A DNA stretch of 64,000 bases from Constantimarinum furrinae. GTDB taxonomy: Bacteria; Bacteroidota; Bacteroidia; Flavobacteriales; Flavobacteriaceae. The DNA is taken from the NCBI RefSeq assembly GCF_014295415.1, contig NZ_CP052909.1:2046001-2110000 (forward strand). The letters run 5' to 3'. Below, in pieces: positions 8,128 to 16,609 of the stretch. The position numbers were made by a program, and so were the translations under genes. Under the pieces are notes generated by a model, which ran no database searches, was not told the origin of the DNA, and was given only the letters and a program-made list of their open reading frames with translations. Position 1 is the stretch's first letter. The number at the start of each line of letters is the position of its first letter.

Positions 8128-9009
8128 TTATTTATTCTTTTTAGCTCGGATCATCATTTCGAGCATATCCCACATTTGCTCGGGGATCTCTTCCAGTAAA
8201 TTCATTTGTCCGGCACCCTTTAACCATTCCCCTCCATCGATCACGATCACTTCACCATTGAGGTAAGAAGAGAAATCGGATACCAGATAAGCCGCCAGAT
8301 TCGCAAGTTCCTGATGATCGCCAACACGTTTTAGCGGAACTTTCTTAGCCAGATCGAATTTTTCCTTTAGTTCGCCGGGCAACAATCTGTCCCAGGCTCC
8401 TTTGGTTGGGAATGGACCTGGAGCTATCGCGTTAAAACGCATTCCGTATTTTGCCCATTCGACCGCTAGCGATCGGGTCATAGCCAGAACCCCTGCTTTT
8501 GCCGTGGCACTGGGCACCACATAGGCCGAGCCGGTAAAGGCATAGGTAGTTACGATATTTAAAACAGTCTTATTGATCTCTTTTTTATCGATCCAGTGTT
8601 TTCCGAAGGCAAGGGTACAATTTTTGGTGCCCTTTAAAACGATATCAATGATGGTATCAAAGGCATTGGCAGATAAGCGTTCGGTGGGAGATATAAAGTT
8701 CCCGGCAGCATTGTTTAACAGTACATCCACGCTGCCAAATGCTTCTACCGAAGCTTGCACCATAGCTTCAACTTCCTCATAATTTCTTACATCACATTTC
8801 ACTGGTAATACCTTACCTCCGGTCTGGGCTTCAAGTTCGGTCTTTACGGCTTCCAGCTTCTCCAAATTTCGTGAAGTGATCACCACATTGGCGCCAAGCT
8901 CTAAAAAGTAGGTGGTCATAGATTTTCCGAGACCGCTACCACCTCCGGTTACGACTATGGTTTTTCCCTTTAGCGCATCATCACGCAACATTTTTGCTTT
9001 TAGATCCAT
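8128..9009 (-). CDS. 2,4-dienoyl-CoA reductase-type SDR oxidoreductase
   Basis: A 293-residue short-chain dehydrogenase with the NAD(P)-binding TGGGSGLGKS motif at 21-30 and NNAAGNF at 99-105. The usual YxxxK pair is absent: Y156 lies in TTYAFTGS, while S167 and K171 fall in PSATAK. That arrangement, with the following AVEWAKYGMRFN and GPFPTKGAWDRL stretches, is characteristic of DECR-type 2,4-dienoyl-CoA reductases, which clear double bonds during beta-oxidation of unsaturated fatty acids. The neighbouring methylmalonyl-CoA mutase genes support an acyl-CoA role. The start at ATG 9009 gives a normal N-terminus. It lies 69 bases downstream of the GNAT gene. Confidence 0.85.
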   Translation of the reverse strand: MDLKAKMLRDDALKGKTIVVTGGGSGLGKSMTTYFLELGANVVITSRNLEKLEAVKTELEAQTGGKVLPVKCDVRNYEEVEAMVQASVEAFGSVDVLLNNAAGNFISPTERLSANAFDTIIDIVLKGTKNCTLAFGKHWIDKKEINKTVLNIVTTYAFTGSAYVVPSATAKAGVLAMTRSLAVEWAKYGMRFNAIAPGPFPTKGAWDRLLPGELKEKFDLAKKVPLKRVGDHQELANLAAYLVSDFSSYLNGEVIVIDGGEWLKGAGQMNLLEEIPEQMWDMLEMMIRAKKNK

Positions 9010-9078
9010 TGAATTTTAGTTTGAAAGGTAAAAATAGGGAAATCGGATTAATTTATTATGCGCGCACAGTAAATTATT

Positions 9079-9609
9079 CTATTTTATTTTTTTATAGGCA
9101 AAGCAATAGGGGATACGGGGATCATCTTTGATCTTGGGGTGAACAAAATTCCCCTGAAATTCCATCCCCAGTTTTTTCATTACATTTTCACTTGCGGTAT
9201 TGCCCTTTGCCGCGAAGGCATAAACCTGGTTCAGATTAAACTTATTAAATGCGGCGTTTAGACTTGTTTCTGCCGCTTCCGTAGCAAAACCATGTCCCCA
9301 GGCAGATCTCTTAAGCCTCCAGCCCATATCCACGCAGGGTGTAAACTCACTTTCCCACAGCTGATTCATCAAACCTGTAAAGCCTATAAATTGGGAGTTG
9401 TCTCTTCGTTCTACTGCGAAATACGTATAGCCGTAAGTGTCAAAATGATCTTTAAACCTGTTTATGAGGTCGATTGTCTCTTGGGGCGATGATAGCTTCG
9501 GAAAATACCGCATTACTTCAGGATCGCAACACATATCCACAAAAGGCTGAATATCTGAATCTTTCCAATTCCGAAGAATAAGTCTTTCTGAAGTTAATAC
9601 AGCATCCAT
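9079..9609 (-). CDS. GNAT family N-acetyltransferase (RimJ/RimL type)
   Basis: A 176-residue acetyltransferase with the RimJ/RimL-like opening LTSERLILRNWKDSDI and a Q/RxxGxG/A-type acetyl-CoA segment seen as RSAWGHGFATEA (about 110-121). The later ENVMKKLGMEFQG stretch is the usual GNAT C-terminal motif. It probably acetylates a small molecule or protein N-terminus with acetyl-CoA, but the substrate cannot be deduced. Its ATG shares one base with the stop codon of the methylmalonyl-CoA mutase large subunit gene, so the two are translationally coupled. Confidence 0.88.
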   Translation of the reverse strand: MDAVLTSERLILRNWKDSDIQPFVDMCCDPEVMRYFPKLSSPQETIDLINRFKDHFDTYGYTYFAVERRDNSQFIGFTGLMNQLWESEFTPCVDMGWRLKRSAWGHGFATEAAETSLNAAFNKFNLNQVYAFAAKGNTASENVMKKLGMEFQGNFVHPKIKDDPRIPYCFAYKKIK

Positions 9610-11747
9610 TATTCGGCCACCGAATCAATAAGGATCTGAAGCATTTCGATGGCAGCCTCGCTAATTTTAGTACCCGGTCCGTATACGGCAACTGCTCCGG
9701 CCTCAAATAAAAACTGATAATCCTGAGCCGGAATAACGCCGCCAACGATCACCATAATGTCTTCGCGTCCGTGTTTTTTTAGCTCTTGTATAACTTCAGG
9801 AACCAAGGTCTTGTGTCCGGCAGCCAATGATGAAACACCTAAAATATGAACATCGTTCTCTACTGCCTGCTGGGCTGCTTCCTTTGGGGTTTGAAATAAC
9901 GGACCAATATCTACATCAAAGCCTACATCGGCATATCCGGTAGCAACCACCTTTGCTCCCCGGTCATGCCCGTCCTGCCCCATTTTTGCGATCATGATAC
10001 GGGGTCGTCTTCCTTCCAATTCTGCAAATTCGTCGGCTTTTTTTCTGGCTAATTCAAAGGAAGGATCCTTCTTTATTTCTTTGCTGTACACGCCGCTAAA
10101 GGATTTAATTTGTGCTTTATATCGACCAAATGAGCTCTCGAGGGCATCACTTATTTCACCTAAGGTCGCTCTTTCCCTGGCCGCTTCAATAGCTAAAGCT
10201 AGTAAATTTCCTTCACCCGACTTGGCACTCTCCTTTAATTTTGAAAGGGTCTCATTAACTTTTTCTGAATTGCGTTCTTTTTTTATCCTGTCTAAACGCG
10301 CTATTTGTGAGCTTCGGACTTTCTGATTGTCTACATCCAGGATCTGAAGCGGATCTTCCTGTTCCAATCGATATTTATTTACACCCACTATGATGTCTTG
10401 TCCGCTGTCAATTCTGGCCTGTTTTCTCGCTGCGGCTTCCTCAATTCGAAGTTTGGGGATCCCTGCTTCTATGGCTTTTGTCATCCCACCCAATTCTTCC
10501 ACTTCTTCAATTAACGCCCAGGCTTTATTGGCAATCTCGTTAGTTAGGGATTCGACGTAATAACTTCCCGCCCAGGGATCCACTGTTCGGGTGATCTCGG
10601 TTTCGTGTTGCAGATACAACTGGGTATTCCTCGCAATGCGTGCCGAAAAATCTGTAGGAAGTGCTATGGCCTCATCCAAAGCATTGGTATGCAAAGACTG
10701 TGTACCCCCAAAAGCTGCAGCAGCGGCTTCTATACAAGTCCGGGCCACATTGTTAAACGGATCCTGCTCGGTAAGGCTCCAGCCACTCGTTTGACAGTGC
10801 GTTCGCAGGGCCAGGGATTTTTCATTCTTCGGATTAAATTTACTTACGATCTTCGCCCATAGCATACGAGCAGCACGCAGTTTTGCGATCTCCATAAAGT
10901 GATTCATCCCAATAGCCCAAAAGAAGGACAGCCGTGGCGCAAAGGTGTCGATATCCATGCCCGCAGCAATCCCGGTTCTAATGTATTCGAGTCCGTCGGC
11001 AAGGGTATATGCCAGTTCAATATCGCAGGTAGCACCGGCTTCCTGCATATGATAACCCGAAATAGAAATCGAATTGAATTTCGGCATATTTTGAGCAGTA
11101 AATTCGAAAATATCACTAATGATCTTCATGGATGGAGCGGGAGGGTAGATATACGTATTTCGTACCATAAACTCCTTTAAAATATCATTCTGAATGGTCC
11201 CGGACAGGGCTTCAGTGGCTACTCCCTGTTCTTCAGCAGCGACTATATAAAATGCCATTATCGGCAAAACCGCCCCGTTCATGGTCATAGAAACACTCAT
11301 TTTATCAAGCGGAATGTTATCGAACAAAATCTTCATATCCTCAACACTGTCGATCGCTACACCTGCTTTTCCCACATCGCCCACGACCCGGGCATGGTCA
11401 CTGTCGTATCCTCGATGAGTAGCAAGATCGAAAGCTACCGACAAACCTTTTTGTCCGGCAGCTAAGTTACGTCGATAAAAGGCATTACTTTCTTCTGCTG
11501 TCGAGAATCCGGCGTATTGTCTAATAGTCCAGGGTCTGCGTACGTACATTGTCGAGTAGGGGCCACGCAGATTTGGCGCAATTCCGGCAGCAAACGAAAG
11601 ATGTTCAAGATCTTTACTATCTGAAGCCGAGTAATGCTTCTTAACTTCGATATCTTCGGCAGTGAGTGAAGTGTCCTGAGCTTTCGACTCCCGACTTCCG
11701 ACTTCCGACTTTTCTAAACTGATATGTTGTAAATTTCTTCTATTCAT
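9609..11747 (-). CDS. scpA: Methylmalonyl-CoA mutase, catalytic (large) subunit
   Basis: A 712-residue adenosylcobalamin enzyme interconverting methylmalonyl-CoA and succinyl-CoA in propionate and odd-chain metabolism. The substrate-binding barrel occupies about 50-560, with the signature [18 protein letters not shown] near 70-87. The C-terminal B12-binding domain carries DGHDRG at 592-597, with H594 as cobalt ligand, followed by the GVSSLAAGH and GGVIP motifs. The N-terminus (about 13-24, [11 protein letters not shown]) is unusual: it is encoded by the ACTTCCG heptamer repeat otherwise found between genes. It overlaps the 61-residue membrane protein gene by eight bases and follows the small subunit gene closely. 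Confidence 0.96.
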   Translation of the reverse strand: MNRRNLQHISLEKSEVGSRESKAQDTSLTAEDIEVKKHYSASDSKDLEHLSFAAGIAPNLRGPYSTMYVRRPWTIRQYAGFSTAEESNAFYRRNLAAGQKGLSVAFDLATHRGYDSDHARVVGDVGKAGVAIDSVEDMKILFDNIPLDKMSVSMTMNGAVLPIMAFYIVAAEEQGVATEALSGTIQNDILKEFMVRNTYIYPPAPSMKIISDIFEFTAQNMPKFNSISISGYHMQEAGATCDIELAYTLADGLEYIRTGIAAGMDIDTFAPRLSFFWAIGMNHFMEIAKLRAARMLWAKIVSKFNPKNEKSLALRTHCQTSGWSLTEQDPFNNVARTCIEAAAAAFGGTQSLHTNALDEAIALPTDFSARIARNTQLYLQHETEITRTVDPWAGSYYVESLTNEIANKAWALIEEVEELGGMTKAIEAGIPKLRIEEAAARKQARIDSGQDIIVGVNKYRLEQEDPLQILDVDNQKVRSSQIARLDRIKKERNSEKVNETLSKLKESAKSGEGNLLALAIEAARERATLGEISDALESSFGRYKAQIKSFSGVYSKEIKKDPSFELARKKADEFAELEGRRPRIMIAKMGQDGHDRGAKVVATGYADVGFDVDIGPLFQTPKEAAQQAVENDVHILGVSSLAAGHKTLVPEVIQELKKHGREDIMVIVGGVIPAQDYQFLFEAGAVAVYGPGTKISEAAIEMLQILIDSVAE
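11687..11707. repeat. Three heptamer repeats inside the mutase coding region
   Basis: ACTCCCG, ACTTCCG and ACTTCCG run in tandem, with a further partial unit after them. They match the intergenic heptamer family at 3586 and 8056 but are read here in the mutase frame on the minus strand. They encode the EVGSRES portion of its N-terminal extension, before the conserved catalytic region. Confidence 0.8.
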
Positions 11748-11925
11748 TTAAAAAAATTCCTATATACCCTAAATACACTCCAAAAAAGATCAATATCAGG
11801 GCGGTGACTATAAAAAGGATTCGATAGTAATTCGATCTAGTGAGCTTTTTATATCGCATAAGGAGCCCCATTCCCAAGATGCCAAATACAAAGCCCAATA
11901 TCACTTCTAAAGCCACTGCGCTCAT
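11740..11925 (-). CDS. Small two-helix membrane protein between mutase subunits
   Basis: A 61-residue protein with two hydrophobic segments (about 5-23 and 35-58) separated by a short basic loop containing [12 protein letters not shown]. It overlaps the mutase small subunit by four bases on one side and the large subunit by eight on the other, so it is translationally coupled to both. I do not recognise a named family. The tight overlaps and normal codon use support a real gene. Its place between two subunits of a soluble cytosolic enzyme is unexpected, and no role can be assigned. Confidence 0.75.
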   Translation of the reverse strand: MSAVALEVILGFVFGILGMGLLMRYKKLTRSNYYRILFIVTALILIFFGVYLGYIGIFLNE

Positions 11926-13310
11926 GCTTCTTCAGTTTTTAATCGTTGTTGTTCCTGTGTTTCAGCGAGGCGTTTTTCTATGATAGGTTGGATAAGGGTT
12001 TTTCTTGGTTTTGATTTTACGAAGGGATACAGTTCTAATTCTTGCTTCATAAGATCACTCTTATTGATGTGGTAATTGGTTCCCAGTAGTTTGAGTTCTC
12101 CCGAATCGAATTGTTGCTGCTCCCTTGCTGCGCTTTCTTTTATTTTTTTCTGAATAATCCCTTCTTTTAACTGCTGAAGAAATCCGCCACCGGCTTCGAT
12201 GTTCTTGAATAACTGAAGCGCTTTTTCTGAAAGTTCATCGGTTAGACTTTCAATATAGTAAGCTCCGTCTGAAGGATTTGTAACCAGATCGAAATAACTT
12301 TCAGATTTGAGAATGAGCAACTGATTCCGGGCAATACGCTCACCAAATTCATTGCTTTTATGATACACAGCATCATAGGGAAGGCTGCAGATCGAATTGG
12401 CGCCGCCCAAAGCAGCGCTCATAGTTTCTGTGGTTGTACGAAGCATGTTCACATTGTAATCGTACAGAGTTTTATTCCGTTTAGAAGGAATACAAACTAT
12501 ATGACAAACTGTATCGACATTGTATTCTTCAGCGAGTACTGAAAATAATTTTCGCAGGGAACGAATTTTTGCGATCTCGAAAAAATAGTTGGAACCCACG
12601 GCAAGTTTAAAGTGTATCGATACCGGAGGAACTTGACCTGAATCGAGTTCAGTAGTAAAATGATTTAGATATTCATTGGCATGCGCTAAGGCATAGGCCA
12701 ATTGCTGAACCATATTGGCGCCTGCATTTTGATATATGGTAGTATCTACGGACAAAAGATTCTTGGTTGGCATTTTAGCCCACAGCTTACCTAAGATGTC
12801 ATGATCTGTTTTCAAATTGTGAAACCAGTTGCCGGTTCGAGCCAGATGGCCAATGGGATCCAGATTGTAATATACTGTCGCTTTTTTATCGGCGAGAAAG
12901 TCGTTCAATGACAGGATAAAGGCTTCAGAAAGGAAATTCAGCTCAAAATAGATATTGCATTGATCATACGGAAAATCAAGAAATAATTTTTCCGAAGAAA
13001 ACTCCTTTTCCGAAGAAAAAATAATAGCCTCCGCACCTCTATCTACTGCGTCCACAGCAATCTTATTGGCAATAGCCTCATCGTCCACAAAGATCTGCTG
13101 AGTGATATTCCATGAGGCGGGTTGTCCGGGAATGGGTTCAAATTCACCCGAAAACTCATCGGGATGATAAAAGGGTTTGACATGAATGCCCTCCGGACTT
13201 TGCCAGACCAGAGTTTCGTTATAATCGGCACCTTTCAGGTCGTATTGTATCTTTTGTTTCCATTGTTTGGAAGAAACTTCGTCAAATATTTTAAAAAGCG
13301 ACTCACTCAT
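11922..13310 (-). CDS. mutA: Methylmalonyl-CoA mutase, small (beta) subunit
   Basis: A 462-residue non-catalytic partner of the mutase large subunit, with the same barrel fold but no B12-binding domain: the DxHxxG motif is missing and the protein ends after the barrel. Visible family stretches include WNITQQIF near 88-95, the TETMSAALGGANSICSLPYDA region near 295-315, and SDGAYYIESLTDELSEKA near 350-370. This two-gene arrangement is usual in Bacteroidota. It overlaps the downstream 61-residue gene by four bases and the upstream FtsB/DivIC-like gene by eight, so the whole run is probably one transcript. Confidence 0.93.
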   Translation of the reverse strand: MSESLFKIFDEVSSKQWKQKIQYDLKGADYNETLVWQSPEGIHVKPFYHPDEFSGEFEPIPGQPASWNITQQIFVDDEAIANKIAVDAVDRGAEAIIFSSEKEFSSEKLFLDFPYDQCNIYFELNFLSEAFILSLNDFLADKKATVYYNLDPIGHLARTGNWFHNLKTDHDILGKLWAKMPTKNLLSVDTTIYQNAGANMVQQLAYALAHANEYLNHFTTELDSGQVPPVSIHFKLAVGSNYFFEIAKIRSLRKLFSVLAEEYNVDTVCHIVCIPSKRNKTLYDYNVNMLRTTTETMSAALGGANSICSLPYDAVYHKSNEFGERIARNQLLILKSESYFDLVTNPSDGAYYIESLTDELSEKALQLFKNIEAGGGFLQQLKEGIIQKKIKESAAREQQQFDSGELKLLGTNYHINKSDLMKQELELYPFVKSKPRKTLIQPIIEKRLAETQEQQRLKTEEA

Positions 13311-13635
13311 TGTTCTTCTTTTTAAGGCTGTCTTCGTGTTCGATTATAAAGATATCTTCGTTCTCTTTTTTAAGATAATACTTTTCACGTGCAAATTTCT
13401 CAACTTCATCGCTGTCGGACATCTTTTCAATAAAGGCCTTATCCTTTTCAATTTCGTTTTTATAGAACTCCTTATTATTCTCCAGAGATTCGATGTCGTC
13501 GTCCAGTTCTTTATGGATAAGGAATGAATTGGTATCAAAAAAAAGCATCCAGACAATAAATAAGACAAGGATGACGGCATACGTACTACCGAAGATCCTG
13601 AACCATTTATTTTTTTTTAATTCTGAAAACTTCAC
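13303..13635 (-). CDS. FtsB/DivIC-family septum formation initiator protein
   Basis: A 110-residue protein with a short basic N-terminus, one membrane helix (about 16-33), a coiled coil (about 40-75) and the FAREKYYLKKENEDIF end pattern of septum formation initiators (PF04977). In other bacteria such proteins bridge FtsL and FtsQ in the divisome; that role is inferred from the family. It lies six bases downstream of uridine kinase and overlaps the mutase small subunit by eight bases. Coupling with these metabolic genes appears to be a lineage habit rather than a functional link. Confidence 0.88.
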   Translation of the reverse strand: MKFSELKKNKWFRIFGSTYAVILVLFIVWMLFFDTNSFLIHKELDDDIESLENNKEFYKNEIEKDKAFIEKMSDSDEVEKFAREKYYLKKENEDIFIIEHEDSLKKKNNE

Positions 13636-13641
13636 GTTTCT

Positions 13642-14250
13642 TTAAGCTAATTTTTGATGAATGATACTCCTAATAAGGTTTACCGCCACCGTATTATAAC
13701 GATTTGTAGGAATGATAATATCTGCAAATTCCTTGGTTGGCTCTATAAATTGCTGATGCATTGGTTTAAGGGTGGTTTGATATCTGTGCAACACTTCTTC
13801 CAGATCTCGTCCTCTTTCGGCTATATCACGTTTTAAACGGCGTATAAGTCGCTCGTCGCTATCGGCGTGTACAAATAATTTTACATCGAACATTTTGCGA
13901 ATCTCCGGGTGGGTTAGAATTAAAATTCCTTCAACGATAATCACTTTTTTTGGAAAAGTGGTTACGGTTTCTCCGGTGCGATTGTGATCGACAAAAGAGT
14001 ATACCGGTTGTTCAAACGAATTTCCGTTTCGCAATTCTTTAAGATGGCTTACTAAAAGATCGAAATCTATGGCCTGTGGATGGTCGAAATTGATCTTCAC
14101 CCGTTCCTCATAGGGAAGATGAGAAATATCCCGATAGTAGGAATCCTGAGAAATGATACACACTTCATCCTTTGGTAATTCTTCAACGATCTGTTGAACC
14201 ACGGTAGTCTTTCCGCTTCCGGTGCCGCCGGCGATACCAATTATAAGCAT
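13642..14250 (-). CDS. udk: Uridine kinase
   Basis: A 202-residue kinase that phosphorylates uridine and cytidine in pyrimidine salvage. The P-loop GGTGSGKTT lies at 8-16, SQDSYYRD at about 34-41 supplies the substrate-binding Asp and Tyr residues, and HPQAIDFDLL follows near 57-66. The RRLKRDIAERGRD lid region is near 134-146. The length matches bacterial Udk. A TATTTTTG promoter-like element lies just upstream (14267-14274, minus strand), suggesting that this gene starts the operon running into the division and mutase genes. Confidence 0.94.
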   Translation of the reverse strand: MLIIGIAGGTGSGKTTVVQQIVEELPKDEVCIISQDSYYRDISHLPYEERVKINFDHPQAIDFDLLVSHLKELRNGNSFEQPVYSFVDHNRTGETVTTFPKKVIIVEGILILTHPEIRKMFDVKLFVHADSDERLIRRLKRDIAERGRDLEEVLHRYQTTLKPMHQQFIEPTKEFADIIIPTNRYNTVAVNLIRSIIHQKLA

Positions 14251-14266
14251 AGGCTTTCCATTTCTA

Positions 14267-14274
14267 CAAAAATA
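14267..14274 (-). promoter_or_regulatory. Bacteroidota -7 element (TAnnTTTG) for udk
   Basis: On the minus strand this reads TATTTTTG, an exact match to the TAnnTTTG element of the Bacteroidota primary sigma factor, 16 bases before the udk start codon. No clear TTG -33 element is seen at the expected 17-19 base spacing, which lowers confidence. Confidence 0.45.
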
Positions 14275-14319
14275 GGTATTAAGTTATAGAGTTTCCAGTT
14301 TCTAAACTAAAAGCTCGCA

Positions 14320-14769
14320 CTACTTTTCAACAGCATTGACTTCTTCTGGCGTGACCATTTTGTCTTGAGTATTCCCCCAGGAATTCATGATATAATTCAT
14401 AACATCGGCTATTTCTTCGTCACTTAATCCCATAGGAGCCATGACTCCGTCGTAGGTAACCCCATTTACCACGATCTCACCGGATTGTCCGTATTTAACT
14501 GAATGAATGCTTTCGGTTCGTTTTTCTGAAAGCCAGTTTGAACCCGCTAAGGGCGGAAAATTACCCGGAATTCCCTTCCCGTTCGCCATATGACACTGCA
14601 TACAGAAATCGGTATAAACCATTCCGCCGCGTTCCTTACTTTTATCCAGTGGGGTTTGGGATTTAGTTACTTTGGCGCCACTAATTTTAATGGCTTCTTT
14701 CTCTTTTTTATCAGAATTACCACAGCCAAAGATACCAAGGCTTAGAATTACAATAAGTGCTTTTTTCAT
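14320..14769 (-). CDS. c-type cytochrome lipoprotein
   Basis: A 149-residue lipoprotein: its signal ends in LGIFGC, with the lipidated cysteine at 16. A single haem-binding CMQCH motif lies at 56-60, and the probable axial methionine is in GVMAPMGLS (M110 or M113). The fold is a small mono-haem cytochrome c. It lies three bases downstream of the dehydrogenase-like lipoprotein gene, so it is the likely electron acceptor for that enzyme at the outer face of a membrane. The pairing supports the electron-transfer role, though neither substrate nor partner is proven by sequence. Confidence 0.88.
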   Translation of the reverse strand: MKKALIVILSLGIFGCGNSDKKEKEAIKISGAKVTKSQTPLDKSKERGGMVYTDFCMQCHMANGKGIPGNFPPLAGSNWLSEKRTESIHSVKYGQSGEIVVNGVTYDGVMAPMGLSDEEIADVMNYIMNSWGNTQDKMVTPEEVNAVEK

Positions 14770-14772
14770 GTT

Positions 14773-15891
14773 TTAATTTGGAATTATCTTAACAATACCA
14801 CGACCTTCAAGACCAATATAAATATATCCATCGGGTCCCATTTTAACATTGCGTACCCGACCAACATCTTCAGCGATCTTTAGACGGTCGATGACTTTGT
14901 CACCATTGAGTTTCACGAGTTCGACATAATTAAATTTCAGGGAACCCACCAATAGATGTCCCTTCCAATCGGGATATCGGTTACCGGTAACGAAATCCAT
15001 TCCGCAGGGCGCAATGGAGGGCGTCCAGTAATATATGGGCTGTTCCATACCCGGACGGGACGTTTCTTCGGTAAATTTGGTACCACTGTAATTAACCCCG
15101 TACGAAATTACCGGCCAACCGTAATTAGCACCTTTTTTTACGATATTAATTTCATCACCTCCTTTAGGACCATGTTCGTGAATCCATATTTGTCCGGTTT
15201 CAGGATGTTTTACCATACCCTGCGGATTCCGGTTTCCGAAGGTATAAATTGCTTTTTTAGCACCCGGTTCGTTAACAAAGGGATTATCTGCCGGAATACT
15301 TCCGTCATCGTTAAGACGGTATACTTTTCCTCCGTCGCGGGTAATATCCTGAGGATTCACATCACGGTCTCCTCGCTCGCCTATGGTAAAATACAGATAT
15401 CCTTCATTGTCGAATTCTATTCTTGAACCAAAGTGTTGTCCGCGTGTTGTATTAGGTGTTGCTTTGTACAGTTTTTCGATATTCGTAAGTGTGAAATTAT
15501 CGAGTTTACATCTAATAAGTGCGGTATTACCACCGTTCTTATCACCTTCAGAAGAGGCATAGGTAATATAGATCCAACCCTTTTGAGTGTAGTTAGGGTG
15601 AAGTTTTATATCCAAAAGTCCGCCCTGACCTCTATCGTAGACTTCAGGTACATTTTTGACGTCGGTTTTAATGCCGTCTTTAAAATGGATAAGTTCTCCG
15701 CTTTTTTCGGTAATGAGCATACTTCCGTCCGGAAGCCATGTCATACCCCAGGGGTTGGAAAGGTTGTCAACGACAGTTTCGATGGAATACGTACGTGTTT
15801 TGGTATTAATGGCAACATCGTTTTCTTTTTTTTGTTCGGCACATGAGAGCACGAAAAAGACAGACATTGTGAAAAGAAATACATTTTTCAT
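14773..15891 (-). CDS. PQQ-dependent sugar dehydrogenase family lipoprotein
   Basis: A six-bladed beta-propeller protein of the soluble glucose/sorbosone dehydrogenase family (PF07995). I place the start at ATG 15891 rather than the longer frame at 15933, because this gives a proper lipoprotein signal ending in FFVLSC and a mature chain of about 355 residues. Family motifs seen are LSNPWGMTWLPDG near the N-terminus, GQGGLLDIKLHP, and HGPKGGDEINI. Such enzymes oxidise aldoses or related compounds with PQQ, but some members bind no PQQ, and I cannot confirm cofactor binding here. The cytochrome c gene three bases downstream fits an electron-transfer pair. Confidence 0.82.
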   Translation of the reverse strand: MKNVFLFTMSVFFVLSCAEQKKENDVAINTKTRTYSIETVVDNLSNPWGMTWLPDGSMLITEKSGELIHFKDGIKTDVKNVPEVYDRGQGGLLDIKLHPNYTQKGWIYITYASSEGDKNGGNTALIRCKLDNFTLTNIEKLYKATPNTTRGQHFGSRIEFDNEGYLYFTIGERGDRDVNPQDITRDGGKVYRLNDDGSIPADNPFVNEPGAKKAIYTFGNRNPQGMVKHPETGQIWIHEHGPKGGDEINIVKKGANYGWPVISYGVNYSGTKFTEETSRPGMEQPIYYWTPSIAPCGMDFVTGNRYPDWKGHLLVGSLKFNYVELVKLNGDKVIDRLKIAEDVGRVRNVKMGPDGYIYIGLEGRGIVKIIPN

Positions 15892-16088
15892 AGCAAAATA
15901 ATTACTTTGAAAAGATACTAAAATTGACTTCAAAATAAAAAGCTGCGATCTTAAATTTGACCGAGGCTGTTACGGGGATTATTAACCCTTACTTATAAAT
16001 CCTTCTTTTGGGGCAAAAAGGTGTTACCTATAGATAGTTACGAATTTGTAGTAAATTCAGATTTATTTAAATTAAAATAGTATCATGC

Positions 16089-16118
16089 TTGCAGGGCTTT
16101 TTAAATTGACTATTTTTG
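16089..16118 (+). promoter_or_regulatory. Promoter of tRNA-Pro(UGG)
   Basis: TTG at 16089-16091 and TATTTTTG at 16111-16118 are separated by 19 bases. This matches the Bacteroidota TTG-N17-19-TAnnTTTG promoter. The tRNA begins 50 bases further on, leaving room for a processed 5' leader. Confidence 0.7.
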
Positions 16119-16167
16119 CCACTCAAAATCTTAAAGCAACTGTTTTTTGAGATTTTGAAATACACCT

Positions 16168-16242
16168 CGGGGTGTAGCGTAGCCCGGTCATCGCGCCTGC
16201 TTTGGGAGCAGGAGGTCGCAGGTTCGAATCCTGCCACCCCGA
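16168..16242 (+). tRNA. tRNA-Pro (anticodon UGG)
   Basis: A 75-base cloverleaf: acceptor arms CGGGGTG and CACCCCG, anticodon stem CCTGC/GCAGG around the loop TTTGGGA (anticodon TGG), and T-arm GCAGGTTCGAATCCTGC. Discriminator A and the C1-G72 pair are the usual bacterial proline identity elements. CCA is not encoded. A copy of its last 17 bases plus flank recurs at 16331-16347. Confidence 0.95.
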
Positions 16243-16255
16243 CAAATCAAAAGGG

Positions 16256-16289
16256 AGTTTTTGTAGGAAGTTTACTTTCTTAAAAAAAC
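16256..16289 (+). repeat. tRNA-trailing repeat, copy 1
   Basis: A 34-base sequence beginning AGTTTTTGTAGGAAG, 33 of 34 identical to copy 2 at 16515-16548. It contains a near-palindromic AAGTTTACTT core that can fold into a short hairpin. It lies 14 bases after the first tRNA-Pro. Confidence 0.85.
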
Positions 16290-16330
16290 GAAGGCATTGA
16301 TTTGTGATACTCCACAGAGGATCATATAAT

Positions 16331-16347
16331 AATCCTGCCACCCCGAC
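16331..16347 (+). repeat. Duplicated 3' end of tRNA-Pro(UGG)
   Basis: AATCCTGCCACCCCGAC exactly repeats 16227-16243, the end of the upstream tRNA-Pro and its first flanking base, 104 bases away. No other part of a tRNA accompanies it, so this is a direct repeat rather than a tRNA gene. Confidence 0.9.
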
Positions 16348-16349
16348 CT

Positions 16350-16380
16350 AAAAATCCGAACAGAAATGTTCGGATTTTTT
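16350..16380 (+). terminator. Rho-independent terminator after tRNA-Pro(UGG)
   Basis: A hairpin with arms AAAATCCGAACA and TGTTCGGATTTT around a GAAA tetraloop, ending in a run of T. It lies directly after the duplicated tRNA 3' end and before the promoter of the second tRNA. Confidence 0.8.
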
Positions 16381-16382
16381 AT

Positions 16383-16412
16383 TTGCACAAGCTTTTAAAA
16401 TACCTATTTTTG
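16383..16412 (+). promoter_or_regulatory. Promoter of tRNA-Pro(GGG)
   Basis: TTG at 16383-16385 and TATTTTTG at 16405-16412, with a 19-base spacer. The arrangement is the same as the promoter of the first tRNA-Pro. The mature tRNA begins 13 bases after the -7 element. Confidence 0.75.
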
Positions 16413-16424
16413 CATTTCTAATTT

Positions 16425-16499
16425 CGGGATGTGGCGCAGTCCGGTTAGCGTACACGGCTGGGGGCCGTGTGGTCGCAGGTTCAAATCCTGTCATCCCGA
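16425..16499 (+). tRNA. tRNA-Pro (anticodon GGG)
   Basis: A 75-base cloverleaf: acceptor arms CGGGATG and CATCCCG, anticodon stem CACGG/CCGTG around CTGGGGG (anticodon GGG, G37), and T-arm GCAGGTTCAAATCCTGT with a terminal wobble pair. The discriminator is A and CCA is not encoded. Together with the UGG tRNA upstream it covers the proline codons other than those needing CGG. Its own 3' end is repeated at 16610-16628. Confidence 0.95.
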
Positions 16500-16514
16500 C
16501 TAAATAAAAGCTTT

Positions 16515-16548
16515 AGTTTTTGTAGAAAGTTTACTTTCTTAAAAAAAC
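16515..16548 (+). repeat. tRNA-trailing repeat, copy 2
   Basis: A 34-base near-identical copy of 16256-16289, starting 15 bases after the second tRNA-Pro. The core GAAAGTTTACTTTC is a perfect 6-bp stem with a TT loop. A diverged third copy seems to lie around 16645-16675. Confidence 0.85.
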
Positions 16549-16609
16549 TGGGGCTTTTGTTTTAAATAAAGCAAAGCTTTATTTGCAATGAGGGTTTATT
16601 AGGATTATG

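Noticed and set aside
8128-9009. Missing YxxxK motif in the SDR as a sign of a dead enzyme
   Set aside because: The Y156/S167/K171 arrangement is that of DECR-type reductases, which lack the classical motif.
13388-13402. TTTCACGTG, a parS-like word
   Set aside because: It falls in the FtsB/DivIC coding region, and the right half does not match parS (GCAAAT rather than AAACA).
16123-16341. 72-residue minus-strand open frame
   Set aside because: It covers the tRNA-Pro(UGG) gene and its trailing repeat; the RNA gene explains the sequence.
16331-16347. A third tRNA-Pro gene
   Set aside because: Only the last 17 bases of a tRNA are present, with no acceptor 5' half, D-arm or anticodon arm.
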